Positions 44,084-53,725 of a DNA stretch of 64,000 nucleotides are shown here, in pieces. The stretch's first letter is position 1; each line of letters starts with the position of its first letter. A program made the position numbers and the translations under genes. The notes beneath the pieces are model-generated. The model was given only the letters and a program-made list of their open reading frames with translations. It was not told the origin of the DNA and searched no databases. Source of the stretch: Sulfurimicrobium sp031426915 (GTDB lineage: Bacteria; Pseudomonadota; Gammaproteobacteria; Burkholderiales; Sulfuricellaceae); contig JASJPB010000004.1 of assembly GCA_031426915.1 (NCBI GenBank), positions 1 through 64,000 of the forward strand, written 5' to 3'.

Positions 44084-44181
44084 TGTTTCCCCCTTATTGT
44101 TGTGTGCGACTCAAAATGCAAGCATCGCCGTGCCATTCTATCCGTGCCAAGCACTAAAAAACAGCCGCCCGCATCCATAAT

Positions 44182-44210
44182 TTGTGTTGCCGCTGTCAGC
44201 AGCATATAAT
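44182..44210 (+). promoter_or_regulatory. Predicted sigma-70 promoter of panD
   Basis: TTGTGT at 44182-44187, a 17-base spacer and a perfect TATAAT at 44205-44210, 38 bases before the panD ATG. Because panD is cut off from panBC by an opposing gene, its own promoter makes sense. Confidence 0.65.
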
Positions 44211-44247
44211 GCATGCCCTTTTGTCCCTGTTTTGAGGGGGAGCTCCC

Positions 44248-44628
44248 ATGCAAAGAACCATGCTCAAATCGAAATTGCATCGCGTCACGGTTACCCATTC
44301 CGAGCTTCATTACGAGGGTTCCTGCGCGATCGACGAGACCCTGCTGGAAGCCGCCGACATTCGCGAATATCAGCAGATAGAAATCTACAACATCACCAAT
44401 GGCGAACGCTTCACCACCTATGCCATCCGAGCCCAGCGCGACTCCGGAATCATCTCGATCAACGGAGCGGCAGCGCACAAGGCGAACCCGGGCGACCTGA
44501 TCATCATTGCCACTTACGCCAGCTACAACGAGCTGGAATTGCAGAAATTCCAGCCGGATCTGGTATATGTGGACGAGAATAATTGCATCGTGGGCCGCAG
44601 ACAGCAAATTCCGGTACAGGCAGCCTGA
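44248..44628 (+). CDS. panD: Aspartate 1-decarboxylase
   Basis: 126 residues. Makes beta-alanine for PanC. The self-cleavage site HYEGSCAID has the conserved Gly-Ser pair at 24-25 that yields the pyruvoyl group. Other family segments are RFTTYAIRAQRDSG, NGAAAHKANPGD and IIATYASYNE. A GAGGGGGAG stretch precedes the ATG. A bidirectional terminator follows. Confidence 0.96.
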   Translation: MQRTMLKSKLHRVTVTHSELHYEGSCAIDETLLEAADIREYQQIEIYNITNGERFTTYAIRAQRDSGIISINGAAAHKANPGDLIIIATYASYNELELQKFQPDLVYVDENNCIVGRRQQIPVQAA

Positions 44629-44649
44629 TTGCCGCATCTGAACTAGCAT

Positions 44650-44681
44650 AAAAAAGGGCAACCCTCGGGTTGCCCTTTTTT
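44650..44681. terminator. Bidirectional terminator between panD and efp
   Basis: GGGCAACC pairs with GGTTGCCC around a CTCG loop, flanked by six A on the left and six T on the right, so it works as an intrinsic terminator on both strands. It ends panD (plus) and efp (minus). Confidence 0.93.
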
Positions 44682-44699
44682 GTCGCCGCTACTTTCGTA

Positions 44700-45260
44700 T
44701 CAGCCGGTGATGCGGCGCTTGTACTCGGCAGTGCGGGTATCGATCTCGATCTTGTCGCCGATTTCAACGAAAGCCGCCACGGGCAGTTCGAAACCGGTGC
44801 TGATCTTGGCCGTCTTCATGACCTTGCCGGAAGTATCGCCACGCGCCACGGGCTCGGTGTAGATCACTTCGCGTACCACGGTGGTGGGCAGTTCCACGGA
44901 AATGGCCTTGCCGTTGTAAAACACCACTTCGCACGCCATGCCGTCGTCCAGATAGTTGAGCGCGTCGCCCATGTTCTCGCCTTCGACCTCGAACTGATTG
45001 TATTCGGCATCCATGAACACGTACATCGGGTCGGCAAAATAGGAATAAGTCACATCCTTGCGTTCCAGCGACACCGTTTCGAATTTGTCGTCGGCCCTGA
45101 ACACACTCTCGCCGGGCGAGCCGGAAAGAAGATTCTTGTACTTCATCTTGACCACCGAGGCATTGCGGCCGGATTTGGTGTAATCGGCCTTGAGCACGAC
45201 CATGGGATCGTTGCCGATCATGAAGACGTTGCCTACGCGAAGTTCCTGTGCGGTTTTCAT
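44700..45260 (-). CDS. efp: Elongation factor P, Arg32 type
   Basis: 186 residues. Relieves ribosome stalling at polyproline. The tip of domain I reads TKSGRNAS with arginine at position 32, the residue that EarP rhamnosylates in other bacteria; lysine-type EF-P would have Lys here. The earP gene lies directly upstream. A TATAAT (minus strand, 45309-45304) overlaps the earP stop and may give efp its own promoter. Candidates for EF-P dependence in this window include TolA and the TPR protein, which have proline runs. Confidence 0.96.
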   Translation of the reverse strand: MKTAQELRVGNVFMIGNDPMVVLKADYTKSGRNASVVKMKYKNLLSGSPGESVFRADDKFETVSLERKDVTYSYFADPMYVFMDAEYNQFEVEGENMGDALNYLDDGMACEVVFYNGKAISVELPTTVVREVIYTEPVARGDTSGKVMKTAKISTGFELPVAAFVEIGDKIEIDTRTAEYKRRITG

Positions 45261-45304
45261 AATACTTTCGTCCTACGCTTAGAGGGATGCGGAAAAATCC
45301 GTGA

Positions 45305-46450
45305 TTATAGCTTTTTATTGCAAAATTGCACCAGATTTGCCACCAGATCGCCGTGGCCCAGCAACTCATCTGCCCAACGCTGTCCATGGCACTCCAGCGT
45401 GCCGCGATGCCGCCAATACTCCGCCCAGGCATCGCCCGCCCCAGCGCCCCGGTTCCACGCCTGCCACAACGCCCTCGCCGCGAGTGCTGCAGCGGCAGGC
45501 AACTCGGCGCAATAGCGGTCGAGGAAGGCCTCCAGCTTGACCAGGTGCGCGCCCTCGTCCTGAGGGTAGATATGCCACACGAAAGGCCGTCCTGCCCACT
45601 GGGCGCGCACGAAGGAATCCTCGCCGCGCACGAAATTGCAGTCGCAGGCCCACAGCAAGTAGTCGTAACGTTCCTGTTCCATGAAGGGCAGGATGATAGT
45701 CGTGAGACTGCCGCGTTTGAGTACATTGCCGGGAGCCGGCGCGCTTGCCCCGAAAAAACCTGCCACATCCGCCACCACCCGTCCTTCAGGCACCAGGCAA
45801 GTAACGGGATGGGGCGCATTCGACCAGGCCGCGAGCAGGCCCGACAGCGCCTGATTTTCGTAACCGAACAGGGATACACGGCATTCCCGGGCAGCGGGTG
45901 GCGGCAATCCGATGGAGCGCCAGAACGCAAGAATTTGCCCGGCATCGTCCTGAAATGCCTGACGACGCCGCAGCAATCCATTTTCCACCAGCAGCCCGCC
46001 GGTAGCGGGACCGAAACCGGGAAAAAAGAAATACTTGGTCAGCGCCAGGCGTGGATGCGGCGAAGGCAGGCCATGACAGCCCTCGACCCATTTTTCCGCG
46101 CTGAGATACTCCAGGTTGATCCATACCGGCTGACGCGTCAGGGACGCCATCGCGTCCACATAGGAAGGCGGCAGTTCGCAGCCGAAGGCCTCGATCACCA
46201 CCTGCGCCGTTTCGGTCACGGGAAATGGCGATTCCCACAGCCGTATATCGACGCCGCGGACAATCTGTTCAGGCAGGGAGGGATCGACTTGAGGGCAGAT
46301 TTTTTGCAGGGCGGGCAGGTCGTCCACCCAGAGACGCGCCCGGAAGCGGTATTCGGCTGCAAGTTGACGCGCAAGACGCCAGCACACGCCGATGTCGCCG
46401 TAGTTGTCCACCACGGCGCAGAAAATGTCCCAGCTTTGGGGGGTGCTCAT
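45305..46450 (-). CDS. earP: EF-P arginine rhamnosyltransferase
   Basis: 381 residues from ATG 46450 (MSTPQSWDIFCAVVDNYGDIGV). The GT-B-like family EarP attaches rhamnose from dTDP-rhamnose to Arg32 of EF-P. Family features: the DNYGDIGVCWRLARQL opening with the catalytic aspartate, WINLEYLSAEKWVEGCHGLPS, FPGF near residue 145, and the C-terminal RGEDSFVRAQWAGRPFVWHIYPQ. It is 44 bases upstream of efp in the same direction. The upstream side carries a 22-bp inverted repeat rather than an obvious promoter. Confidence 0.94.
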   Translation of the reverse strand: MSTPQSWDIFCAVVDNYGDIGVCWRLARQLAAEYRFRARLWVDDLPALQKICPQVDPSLPEQIVRGVDIRLWESPFPVTETAQVVIEAFGCELPPSYVDAMASLTRQPVWINLEYLSAEKWVEGCHGLPSPHPRLALTKYFFFPGFGPATGGLLVENGLLRRRQAFQDDAGQILAFWRSIGLPPPAARECRVSLFGYENQALSGLLAAWSNAPHPVTCLVPEGRVVADVAGFFGASAPAPGNVLKRGSLTTIILPFMEQERYDYLLWACDCNFVRGEDSFVRAQWAGRPFVWHIYPQDEGAHLVKLEAFLDRYCAELPAAAALAARALWQAWNRGAGAGDAWAEYWRHRGTLECHGQRWADELLGHGDLVANLVQFCNKKL

Positions 46451-46463
46451 TTTGTCAGAATTT

Positions 46464-46535
46464 ATCACCGCAAAGGACGCGAAGGAATGCAGGACAAGAT
46501 TTTCCTTTGCGTACCTTCGCGTCCTTTGCGGTGAT
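46464..46535. repeat. Short inverted-repeat pair, 22-bp perfect arms
   Basis: The arm at 46464-46485 (ATCACCGCAAAGGACGCGAAGG begins ATCACCGCAAAGG) is exactly complementary to 46514-46535, with a 28-base centre. The CACCGCAAAGG core relates it to the arms at 2025/2462 and 49452/49489. It lies between the DJ-1 gene and earP and contains no gene. Confidence 0.9.
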
Positions 46536-46551
46536 ACGCAGTGTTTCTGCT

Positions 46552-47112
46552 TTAATATTTCCCAGGGCGTTGCAAACCCGCTTCGACCTCATCGCGCTTG
46601 GCGCGCCCCGCGAGCTTTTCAATCAGTTCCAGTGCGAAATCCATCGCCGTCCCTGGGCCGCGCGAGGTGATCACCTTGCCGTCCGTCACCACCGGATCGT
46701 TCTTGATGATGGTATCGGGCAGCTTCGCCGCATTCAGCGAACCCGGAAAACTGGTCGCGGCCTTGCCCTTGAGCAGGCCGGCTTCTGCCAGCACGGCCGG
46801 TGCGGCGCAGATGGCGCAGGTATATTTGTCTTCCCCGGCCATCTTCTGCAACAGGGAAATGATACGGGAATCTTCCTTGAGGTGAGTCATGCCCGGCATG
46901 CCGCCGGGCAGCGCGACCATGTCGTAGCTTTCCTGCAAGGCCACGTCCAGGGTGCAATCCGGGACCAGCAACGTGCCCCGGCTGGCCTTGACAATGCCGG
47001 GCTTGAGTCCGGCCACGACGACTTCTATCCCGGCGCGACGCAGCAGATCGATGATGGTGACGGCTTCGAGTTCTTCACAGCCATCGGCAAGTGGAACCAG
47101 GACTCTAGACAT
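46552..47112 (-). CDS. yajL: DJ-1/PfpI family protein (YajL-like)
   Basis: 186 residues. The fold opens MSRVLVPLADGCEELEAVTIIDLLRRAG with the conserved glutamate, and the nucleophile elbow is AICAAPAVLAEAGLL near residue 105 (Cys). SRGPGTAMDFALELIEKL completes the family pattern. E. coli YajL and relatives protect against oxidative and carbonyl stress; the exact chemistry is debated. Followed by a repeat and earP. Confidence 0.88.
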   Translation of the reverse strand: MSRVLVPLADGCEELEAVTIIDLLRRAGIEVVVAGLKPGIVKASRGTLLVPDCTLDVALQESYDMVALPGGMPGMTHLKEDSRIISLLQKMAGEDKYTCAICAAPAVLAEAGLLKGKAATSFPGSLNAAKLPDTIIKNDPVVTDGKVITSRGPGTAMDFALELIEKLAGRAKRDEVEAGLQRPGKY

Positions 47113-47143
47113 GTAAAACCCCTTTAAACCACAGGTATAGTAC

Positions 47144-47629
47144 CTAGTCCCGGAAATTCTGATATTGCAGCGGGAAGTCGGTAATGGATTTTTTCACCAG
47201 CGCGATGGTTTCCTGCAGCAGATCCCGCTTTGCCCCGGTCACGCGCACGGCTTCGCCCTGAATGCTGGCCTGGACCTTGAGCTTGCTATCCTTGATCAGC
47301 TTGACGATTTTCTTTGCCAGCTCGGACTCCACGCCGGTTTTCACGGTGATGGCCTGCTTGACCTTGTTGCCGCTGATTTTCTCGACCTTGCCCTTGTCCA
47401 GGCAACTCACGTCGATGCTGCGCTTGCCCAGCACCTGGTTGAGGATATCGAATACCTGATCGAGCTTGAATTCGTCGTCGGCGAACAGCGTCAGCACATA
47501 TTCGGCTTGTTCGATACGCGAGTCGGAGCCCTTGAAATCGAAACGGCCGCTGACAACCTTGTTGGCCTGATCAACCGCATTGCGCAGATCCTGTTTGTCG
47601 ACTTCTGAAACGATATCGAACGTAGGCAT
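47144..47629 (-). CDS. yajQ: YajQ family nucleotide-binding protein
   Basis: 161 residues from ATG 47629 (MPTFDIVSEVDKQDLRNAVDQ). The family is a double ferredoxin-like fold (DUF520). FDFKGSDSRIEQ and KDSKLKVQASIQGEAVRVTGAKRDLLQ are typical. Some homologues bind c-di-GMP and others tRNA or GTP; the window also has a GGDEF/EAL protein, but no direct link is visible. Confidence 0.94.
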   Translation of the reverse strand: MPTFDIVSEVDKQDLRNAVDQANKVVSGRFDFKGSDSRIEQAEYVLTLFADDEFKLDQVFDILNQVLGKRSIDVSCLDKGKVEKISGNKVKQAITVKTGVESELAKKIVKLIKDSKLKVQASIQGEAVRVTGAKRDLLQETIALVKKSITDFPLQYQNFRD

Positions 47630-47648
47630 GATTGGCTCCTGAATAAGC

Positions 47649-47981
47649 TTAGGCGCAGCAGGTCGATTCGGTGACAAAATGGCAAACGTAATCCAGCATC
47701 TCCGCGGTTTCGATCTCGAAGCTGCTGTTGCCGGGCACGCTGAACTGCTGACCCGCCTGGTAGGTTTTCCACTCGTTCTCGCCCTTGAGGCGCACCTTGC
47801 ACACGCCGCCGTTGATTTCCATGATTTCCGGCGCGCCGGTATTGAATACCAGCGAACTGGGAAAAATCACGCCGATGGTTTTTTTCACACCGTCCGCGAA
47901 TTGGACGGTGTGCGAGACACACTTGCCGTCGAAATAGACGTTGGCTTTCTTGACTACGGACACATTGTCAAATTGTGACAT
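47649..47981 (-). CDS. ppnP: Pyrimidine/purine nucleoside phosphorylase
   Basis: 110 residues from ATG 47981. A small cupin with VYFDGKCVSHTVQFADGVKKTIGV and APEIMEINGGVCKVRL...FSVPGNSSFEIE, as in E. coli PpnP (YaiE). It phosphorolyses several nucleosides. The C-terminus ends with paired cysteines (STCCA), unusual but outside the core. The next gene upstream is one base away. Confidence 0.9.
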   Translation of the reverse strand: MSQFDNVSVVKKANVYFDGKCVSHTVQFADGVKKTIGVIFPSSLVFNTGAPEIMEINGGVCKVRLKGENEWKTYQAGQQFSVPGNSSFEIETAEMLDYVCHFVTESTCCA

Positions 47982-47982
47982 T

Positions 47983-48195
47983 TCAAATTCCCCATATTTT
48001 CTGAATGACTGTCTTGGCGACAAAACCCAACATGCCGAAGGACAAAACGAAAAAAAGCACGAAAGTCCCGGTTTTCCCTGCCTTCGAACTCCATGCCAGT
48101 TCACCGACAATGAACAGCATGTAGAGTATTAAGGCGCCAAGACCGTAGGTCAGGCCAAACTCGGAAACCTGTTCTTCAGTCCACCCGGCAAACAT
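47983..48195 (-). CDS. DUF2788 small membrane protein
   Basis: 70 residues with two hydrophobic helices (LGALILYMLFIVGELAW and TFVLFFVLSFGMLGFVAKTV). It matches the DUF2788 pattern found in beta- and gammaproteobacteria. Function unknown. It lies between argG and ppnP with one base to ppnP and 12 bases to argG, so it is probably co-transcribed. Confidence 0.8.
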   Translation of the reverse strand: MFAGWTEEQVSEFGLTYGLGALILYMLFIVGELAWSSKAGKTGTFVLFFVLSFGMLGFVAKTVIQKIWGI

Positions 48196-48207
48196 GCTAT
48201 CGCCCTG

Positions 48208-49425
<1,218 letters not shown>

Positions 49426-49451
49426 GTCGATTTCCGAAATAAAGAATTCTG

Positions 49452-49514
49452 AACCGCAAAGACGCAAAGGCGCGAAGAAACAAAAAAACTTTGCGTCTTG
49501 GCGCCTTTGCGGTT
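49452..49514. repeat. Inverted-repeat pair, 26-bp arms
   Basis: Left arm 49452-49477 and right arm 49489-49514 both read AACCGCAAAG, then GACGC or GGCGC blocks, ending AAAG or GAAG in inverse orientation. The layout matches the arms around the GxxExxY gene at 2025-2487. Only 11 bases separate the arms. The argF stop codon (49513-49515) overlaps the right arm. Confidence 0.85.
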
Positions 49515-50430
49515 AATCGATTTTACCCAGCAGCAGATATTCCATCAGCGCCTTCTGGGCGTGCAGCCTGTTTTCGGCCTCGTCCCACACCACGCTGTGA
49601 GGACCGTCGATCACCTCGGCGGCGACCTCTTCTCCGCGATGTGCCGGCAGGCAGTGCATGAACAGCGCATCCGGCTTGGCCACCGACATCATTTCGGCGT
49701 CCACCTGCCAGTGTTCGAAATCGCGCTTGCGTTCCTCATTCTCGGCCTCGAAGCCCATGCTGGTCCATACGTCCGTAGTCACCAGGTCGGCGCCCCGCGT
49801 GGCTTCCATGGGATCGGCAAATTCTTCATAATGGTCGGTGCCGTAAAGTCCGGCGCGTTCCGGTTCCACTTCATAGCCCGGAGGGGTCGAAACGTGGACA
49901 TTGAAATCCAGCACCTCCGCAGCCTGGAGCCAGGTGTTGCAGACGTTGTTGGAATCGCCGATCCACGCCACGGTTTTGCCCTTGATGGAACCGCGATGCT
50001 CGATGAAGGTGAAAATATCGGCCAGGATCTGGCACGGATGATATTCGTTGGTCAGTCCGTTGATGACCGGCACACGCGAATTTGCAGCAAAGCGCTCGAC
50101 GATGCTCTGCTCGAAAGTGCGAATCATGACCAGGTCGCTCATGCGCGAAATCACCTGGGCTGCGTCTTCTACCGGCTCGCCACGCCCCAGTTGGGAATCG
50201 CGGGTATTGAGATAGATCGCCGAGCCACCAAGTTGCTGCACACCGGCCTCAAAGGAGAGGCGGGTTCGGGTGCTGGCTTTTTCGAAAATCATGACCAGCG
50301 TGCGGTCCACCAGCGGCCAGTACTGCTGGTATGCCTTGAACTGGTGTTTGATCCAGCGCGTACGTTCGAACAGATATTCGAACTCGTCGCGGCTCAAATC
50401 CTTGAACTGCAAAAAATGCTTGATCGCCAT
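49513..50430 (-). CDS. argF: Ornithine carbamoyltransferase
   Basis: 305 residues. Makes citrulline from ornithine and carbamoyl phosphate. The carbamoyl-phosphate site is EKASTRTRLSFEAG near residue 48 (STRTR). HPCQILAD lies near 133 and the SMG-loop region TDVWTSMGFE near 225, with HCLPAHRGEE near 265. The end of the gene lies in a repeat arm: the last codons and stop are AATCGATTAA-like sequence shared with the repeat. It follows argD by 40 bases. Confidence 0.96.
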   Translation of the reverse strand: MAIKHFLQFKDLSRDEFEYLFERTRWIKHQFKAYQQYWPLVDRTLVMIFEKASTRTRLSFEAGVQQLGGSAIYLNTRDSQLGRGEPVEDAAQVISRMSDLVMIRTFEQSIVERFAANSRVPVINGLTNEYHPCQILADIFTFIEHRGSIKGKTVAWIGDSNNVCNTWLQAAEVLDFNVHVSTPPGYEVEPERAGLYGTDHYEEFADPMEATRGADLVTTDVWTSMGFEAENEERKRDFEHWQVDAEMMSVAKPDALFMHCLPAHRGEEVAAEVIDGPHSVVWDEAENRLHAQKALMEYLLLGKID

Positions 50431-50470
50431 GATGATGCTGGGGAATCGGGCGCAGAAAACCCTCCACGCT

Positions 50471-51643
50471 TTATCCTGCCAGGAACTCCTTGATCAGTTT
50501 GCTTAACATTTCAATCAGCTGGGAGGCCTCATCGCGGTTCATCACCAGCGGCGGCAGCAACCGCACCACGCTATCGGCAGTGACGTTGATCAGCAGCCCC
50601 TGCTCCAGTCCGCGTTTGACCAGCTCGGCACAGGGCTTGTTCAACTCGACGCCAATCATCAAGCCCGCCCCGCGCACTTCCACCACCCCAGCCACGCCAT
50701 CGAGACCCCCCCTCAACCCGGCGCAGATGAAATCGCCCATCTGCGCTGCATGACGGCACAAGTCCTGCTCTTCAACCACTGCCAGCGTCGCCAGCGCCGC
50801 GGCACACGCCAGCGGGTTGCCGCCAAAGGTTGAGCCATGGTTTCCCGGCTTGAATACGTCCGCTGCGGCCCCCTTGGCGAGGCAGGCGCCGATCGGCACG
50901 CCTCCGCCCAAGCCCTTGGCCAGCGACATCACATCGGGCAGGATGCCGGTCTGCTGAAAGGCAAACCATGTCCCGGTGCGAGCAATGCCTGTCTGCACTT
51001 CGTCCAGCATCAACAGCCAGCCATGGGTGTCGCACAAGCGACGCAATTCCTGCAGATAGGCAGGCGTGGGAATCTGGATCCCGCCCTCGCCCTGAACCGG
51101 TTCCACCAGAATGGCCACGACATTGTGGTTATGCTCGGCAATCTGCTCGACGGCATTGACGTCGTTGTAAGGAACGCGCACGAAACCGCTTACCAGCGGT
51201 TCGAAACCTGCCTGCACCTTGCGGTTACCGGTTGCCGTCAAAGTAGCCATGGTGCGACCATGGAAACTCTTTTCCATCACGATGATGGTAGGAATGTCGA
51301 TGCCCCTGCCGTGCCCATACATGCGCGCCAGCTTGATGGCCGCCTCGTTTGCTTCCGCACCCGAATTGCAGATGAAAGCCTTGTCCATGCCGGCCAGTCC
51401 GCACAGCTTTTCCGCCAACTGTTCCTGCTTGGCGATCTGATACAGATTGGAAGTATGAATCAGGGTTTGGGCCTGCTCGCACAAAGCTTGTGCCAGCCGC
51501 GGGTGTGCATGGCCAAGGGAGTTAACCGCCACCCCCGCCACGCAATCCAGATATTTCTTGCCGCCTTCGTCCCACAGCCACACACCTTCGCCCCTGGCGA
51601 AAGTTACTGGCTGTCTGGCATAAGTATTCATCAAATAGGACAT
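50471..51643 (-). CDS. argD: Acetylornithine aminotransferase
   Basis: 390 residues from ATG 51643 (MSYLMNTYARQPV). PLP-dependent class III aminotransferase of arginine synthesis, often also active on succinyl-diaminopimelate. FICNSGAEANEAAIKLAR near 100, LMLDEVQTGIARTG near 217 and the PLP-lysine segment MSLAKGLGGGVPIGA near 244 are present. It begins the argD-argF-argG run. A second ATG at 51631 is possible. Confidence 0.95.
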   Translation of the reverse strand: MSYLMNTYARQPVTFARGEGVWLWDEGGKKYLDCVAGVAVNSLGHAHPRLAQALCEQAQTLIHTSNLYQIAKQEQLAEKLCGLAGMDKAFICNSGAEANEAAIKLARMYGHGRGIDIPTIIVMEKSFHGRTMATLTATGNRKVQAGFEPLVSGFVRVPYNDVNAVEQIAEHNHNVVAILVEPVQGEGGIQIPTPAYLQELRRLCDTHGWLLMLDEVQTGIARTGTWFAFQQTGILPDVMSLAKGLGGGVPIGACLAKGAAADVFKPGNHGSTFGGNPLACAAALATLAVVEEQDLCRHAAQMGDFICAGLRGGLDGVAGVVEVRGAGLMIGVELNKPCAELVKRGLEQGLLINVTADSVVRLLPPLVMNRDEASQLIEMLSKLIKEFLAG

Positions 51644-51927
51644 GCAGATGACCTGAAAAATAAATGCACACGACAGCTGATGCCGCCGTGTGCCGGAATT
51701 TGTTGGTAAAGCGTTATATTCAGCCCAAAGAGCCGATTCTTGCAAGCAAAATTATTCGCCGCGAAAGAGCAGAAACACATTCACCTCTTGCATGCTCATT
51801 TTTCCAGGGCATCACCAATAAATTGCAGGAAGTAAATGCAGACGCCTTCGATTTCTCGCTCGGCTTGCACGGGATAACGGGAATACTTAATACTCGATGA
51901 CGCAGGCTCGAATGCCGACGCGGGATA
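51644..51927. other. Non-coding gap upstream of argD
   Basis: About 280 bases without a supported gene; short open frames here lack family features and ribosome-binding sites. The stretch must hold the argD promoter. A possible minus-strand -10 (TATAAC, 51718-51713) is seen, with no good -35. No ArgR-type operator could be identified by eye. Confidence 0.5.
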
Positions 51928-51950
51928 ACCGGGCGGACGAACCGCCCGGT
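51928..51950 (-). terminator. Hairpin after rpsT
   Basis: ACCGGGCGG pairs exactly with CCGCCCGGT around a 5-base loop, starting 5 bases after the rpsT stop codon. The T-tract on the minus strand is weak (TATCCC). Confidence 0.65.
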
Positions 51951-51954
51951 CAAA

Positions 51955-52221
51955 TCATGCAGCCATGGCCTTGATGGCGCTGGAGAGGCGGCTCTTGTGG
52001 CGTGCAGCTTTATTCTTGTGAATGATCTTCTTGTCGGCAATATTGTCGATCACACTCACGGATTCCCGGTACACGGACTGGGCCGCCGCCTTGTCACCGG
52101 CTTCAATCGACTTGATCACTTTTTTGATCGCGGTGCGCAACGTGGAACGCAGGCTGGCATTGTGCATGCGCTGCTTGTCGTTTTGCCGTGCGCGCTTTCT
52201 GGCTTGTGCGCTGTTTGCCAT
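51955..52221 (-). CDS. rpsT: 30S ribosomal protein S20
   Basis: 88 residues, very basic: MANSAQARKRARQNDKQR, then SLRSTLRTAIKKVIKSIE and IHKNKAARHKSRLSSAIK, all typical of S20. GAGGAG is well placed before the ATG. It is a single-gene unit with its own promoter and a following hairpin. Confidence 0.97.
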   Translation of the reverse strand: MANSAQARKRARQNDKQRMHNASLRSTLRTAIKKVIKSIEAGDKAAAQSVYRESVSVIDNIADKKIIHKNKAARHKSRLSSAIKAMAA

Positions 52222-52264
52222 AAAAACTCCTCGGCTACATTAGGGGGCAATTGAAAAGGGGGGG

Positions 52265-52293
52265 ATTATACGATCATTAACACCGCAACGCAA
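52265..52293 (-). promoter_or_regulatory. Predicted rpsT promoter
   Basis: On the minus strand TTGCGT (52293-52288), a 17-base spacer and a perfect TATAAT (52270-52265), 44 bases before the rpsT start. The -35 overlaps the foot of the yeeE terminator hairpin. Confidence 0.65.
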
Positions 52294-52314
52294 GGCGGCC
52301 CAGCGGGCCGCCTT
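52292..52314 (-). terminator. Hairpin after the yeeE gene
   Basis: AAGGCGGCCC pairs perfectly with GGGCCGCCTT around AGC, 15 bases after the yeeE stop. It separates yeeE transcription from the rpsT promoter, which begins at its foot. Confidence 0.7.
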
Positions 52315-52328
52315 TATTCCGTGGCAGG

Positions 52329-53597
52329 CTATACGGCTTCGAGTTTTCGCAGCGCGCTGGGCAACAGCTTGAAATCAACCAGGCTGGTGACAAGCGCCTT
52401 GACGAAAGTGGCATCACCCTCGTAAACCATCTTGTAATACTGGATTTTCATGGTCAACGCACAGCCCAGCACGATCGCGGCAAAGGTAATGAACGAGCCA
52501 AGCGCCAGGGTGGAAACACCGGTCACCGACTGACCGATGGTGCAGCCCATGGCCAGCACGCCGCCAAACCCCATCAGCACCGCACCGATGAAATGATTGG
52601 CAAAATCCCCGAACGAGGCAAACCACTCGACACGGAAGCTGCGGCTCAGCACGGACCATAACAGGGACCCCAGGATCACACCGGCCACCACCATCACACC
52701 GAATGTCAGCGCAGTAGACTTAAAACCAGCGAGGGCGAAACCGAAAACCTGACCCATCGGATTGATGAAGGTAAAAGACTGCGGAGAAAGCGGGCGGCTA
52801 TCCGCTGGCTTCACGTCTTCCGGCGCGGCGAACATGTCCCATTGCTCGGCAACGAAATTTTGCAGCGAAAACGTCTGCCCATCCGCGCTGACCATCACGT
52901 TGCTGCTGACATACCACGCCGCCAGAACTGCAAGACCCACCACCAGCCCGCCGAGTATGTTATCGAGGCTGCCACGGAAGTCCGCCGACTTGAATGCAAA
53001 GAAGATCAGAGCCAGGCCCAGAACGCCGCCAATCGCAAGCCGGGCCGTCACGGCTTTTTCGTTACCGGCGATAATGGAGCCAAGATCCTGCTTGGTTTGC
53101 AGCGTCACGGCCAGGGGACGCAGCCAGTCGTAAAACAGCACGGACATCAAGGTCTTGTCGGAGCCCGGGAAGGGGTTGACCATGAAATAGGCGATCAGGC
53201 CGACGATGGCGAGCACCATGATCGACTTGATGTTGCCGCCGCCGATGCGGATCAAGCATTTGTTGCCGCAGCCGGAGGCCAGCGTCATGCCCACGCCGAA
53301 CATCAGGCCGCCGAGCAGGTTTTCCGCCCATACCAGCTGGCCGGCGCGGTAAGGCGGGAAGGATGCATCCGCCCTGATCAGGCCGTTGGCTTCCAGCACC
53401 ACCACGCCCAGCATCGCCACGGCAACAGCCAGCAGCCAGGCGCGCATGCGGCTGGTATCGCCCATGTTGACCCAGTCGGACACCGCGCCCATGGTACAGA
53501 AATTGGTTTTATTGACCACCGCACCCATCAACAGGGCGATACCAAAGGTCGCCCAAAGGAAAAAAGACTGGGCTGGCGCAAAACTTTCGTAAATCAT
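52329..53597 (-). CDS. YeeE/YedE family transporter (TsuA-like)
   Basis: 422 residues with about nine to ten membrane helices. Conserved cysteines lie in KTNFCTMGAVSDW near residue 34, ASGCGNKCLIRIGGG near 110 and AMGCTIGQSVTG near 350, the pattern of YeeE/YedE proteins, some of which import thiosulfate. No TusA-like or rhodanese gene is adjacent. Together with fccAB it supports a sulfur-using lifestyle. A middle loop (about 230-275) is longer than in short family members. Confidence 0.85.
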   Translation of the reverse strand: MIYESFAPAQSFFLWATFGIALLMGAVVNKTNFCTMGAVSDWVNMGDTSRMRAWLLAVAVAMLGVVVLEANGLIRADASFPPYRAGQLVWAENLLGGLMFGVGMTLASGCGNKCLIRIGGGNIKSIMVLAIVGLIAYFMVNPFPGSDKTLMSVLFYDWLRPLAVTLQTKQDLGSIIAGNEKAVTARLAIGGVLGLALIFFAFKSADFRGSLDNILGGLVVGLAVLAAWYVSSNVMVSADGQTFSLQNFVAEQWDMFAAPEDVKPADSRPLSPQSFTFINPMGQVFGFALAGFKSTALTFGVMVVAGVILGSLLWSVLSRSFRVEWFASFGDFANHFIGAVLMGFGGVLAMGCTIGQSVTGVSTLALGSFITFAAIVLGCALTMKIQYYKMVYEGDATFVKALVTSLVDFKLLPSALRKLEAV

Positions 53598-53725
53598 TTT
53601 AATACCCCATCGACTTCCGGAACTGAAGATCGGATTTTAATCCAATTGACGCAAAGGACAACCGATTTTTGTCAAAAAGTGTAATTTAATTCGATAGTTA
53701 GTACATTTGGACTAATACGGGGGAG

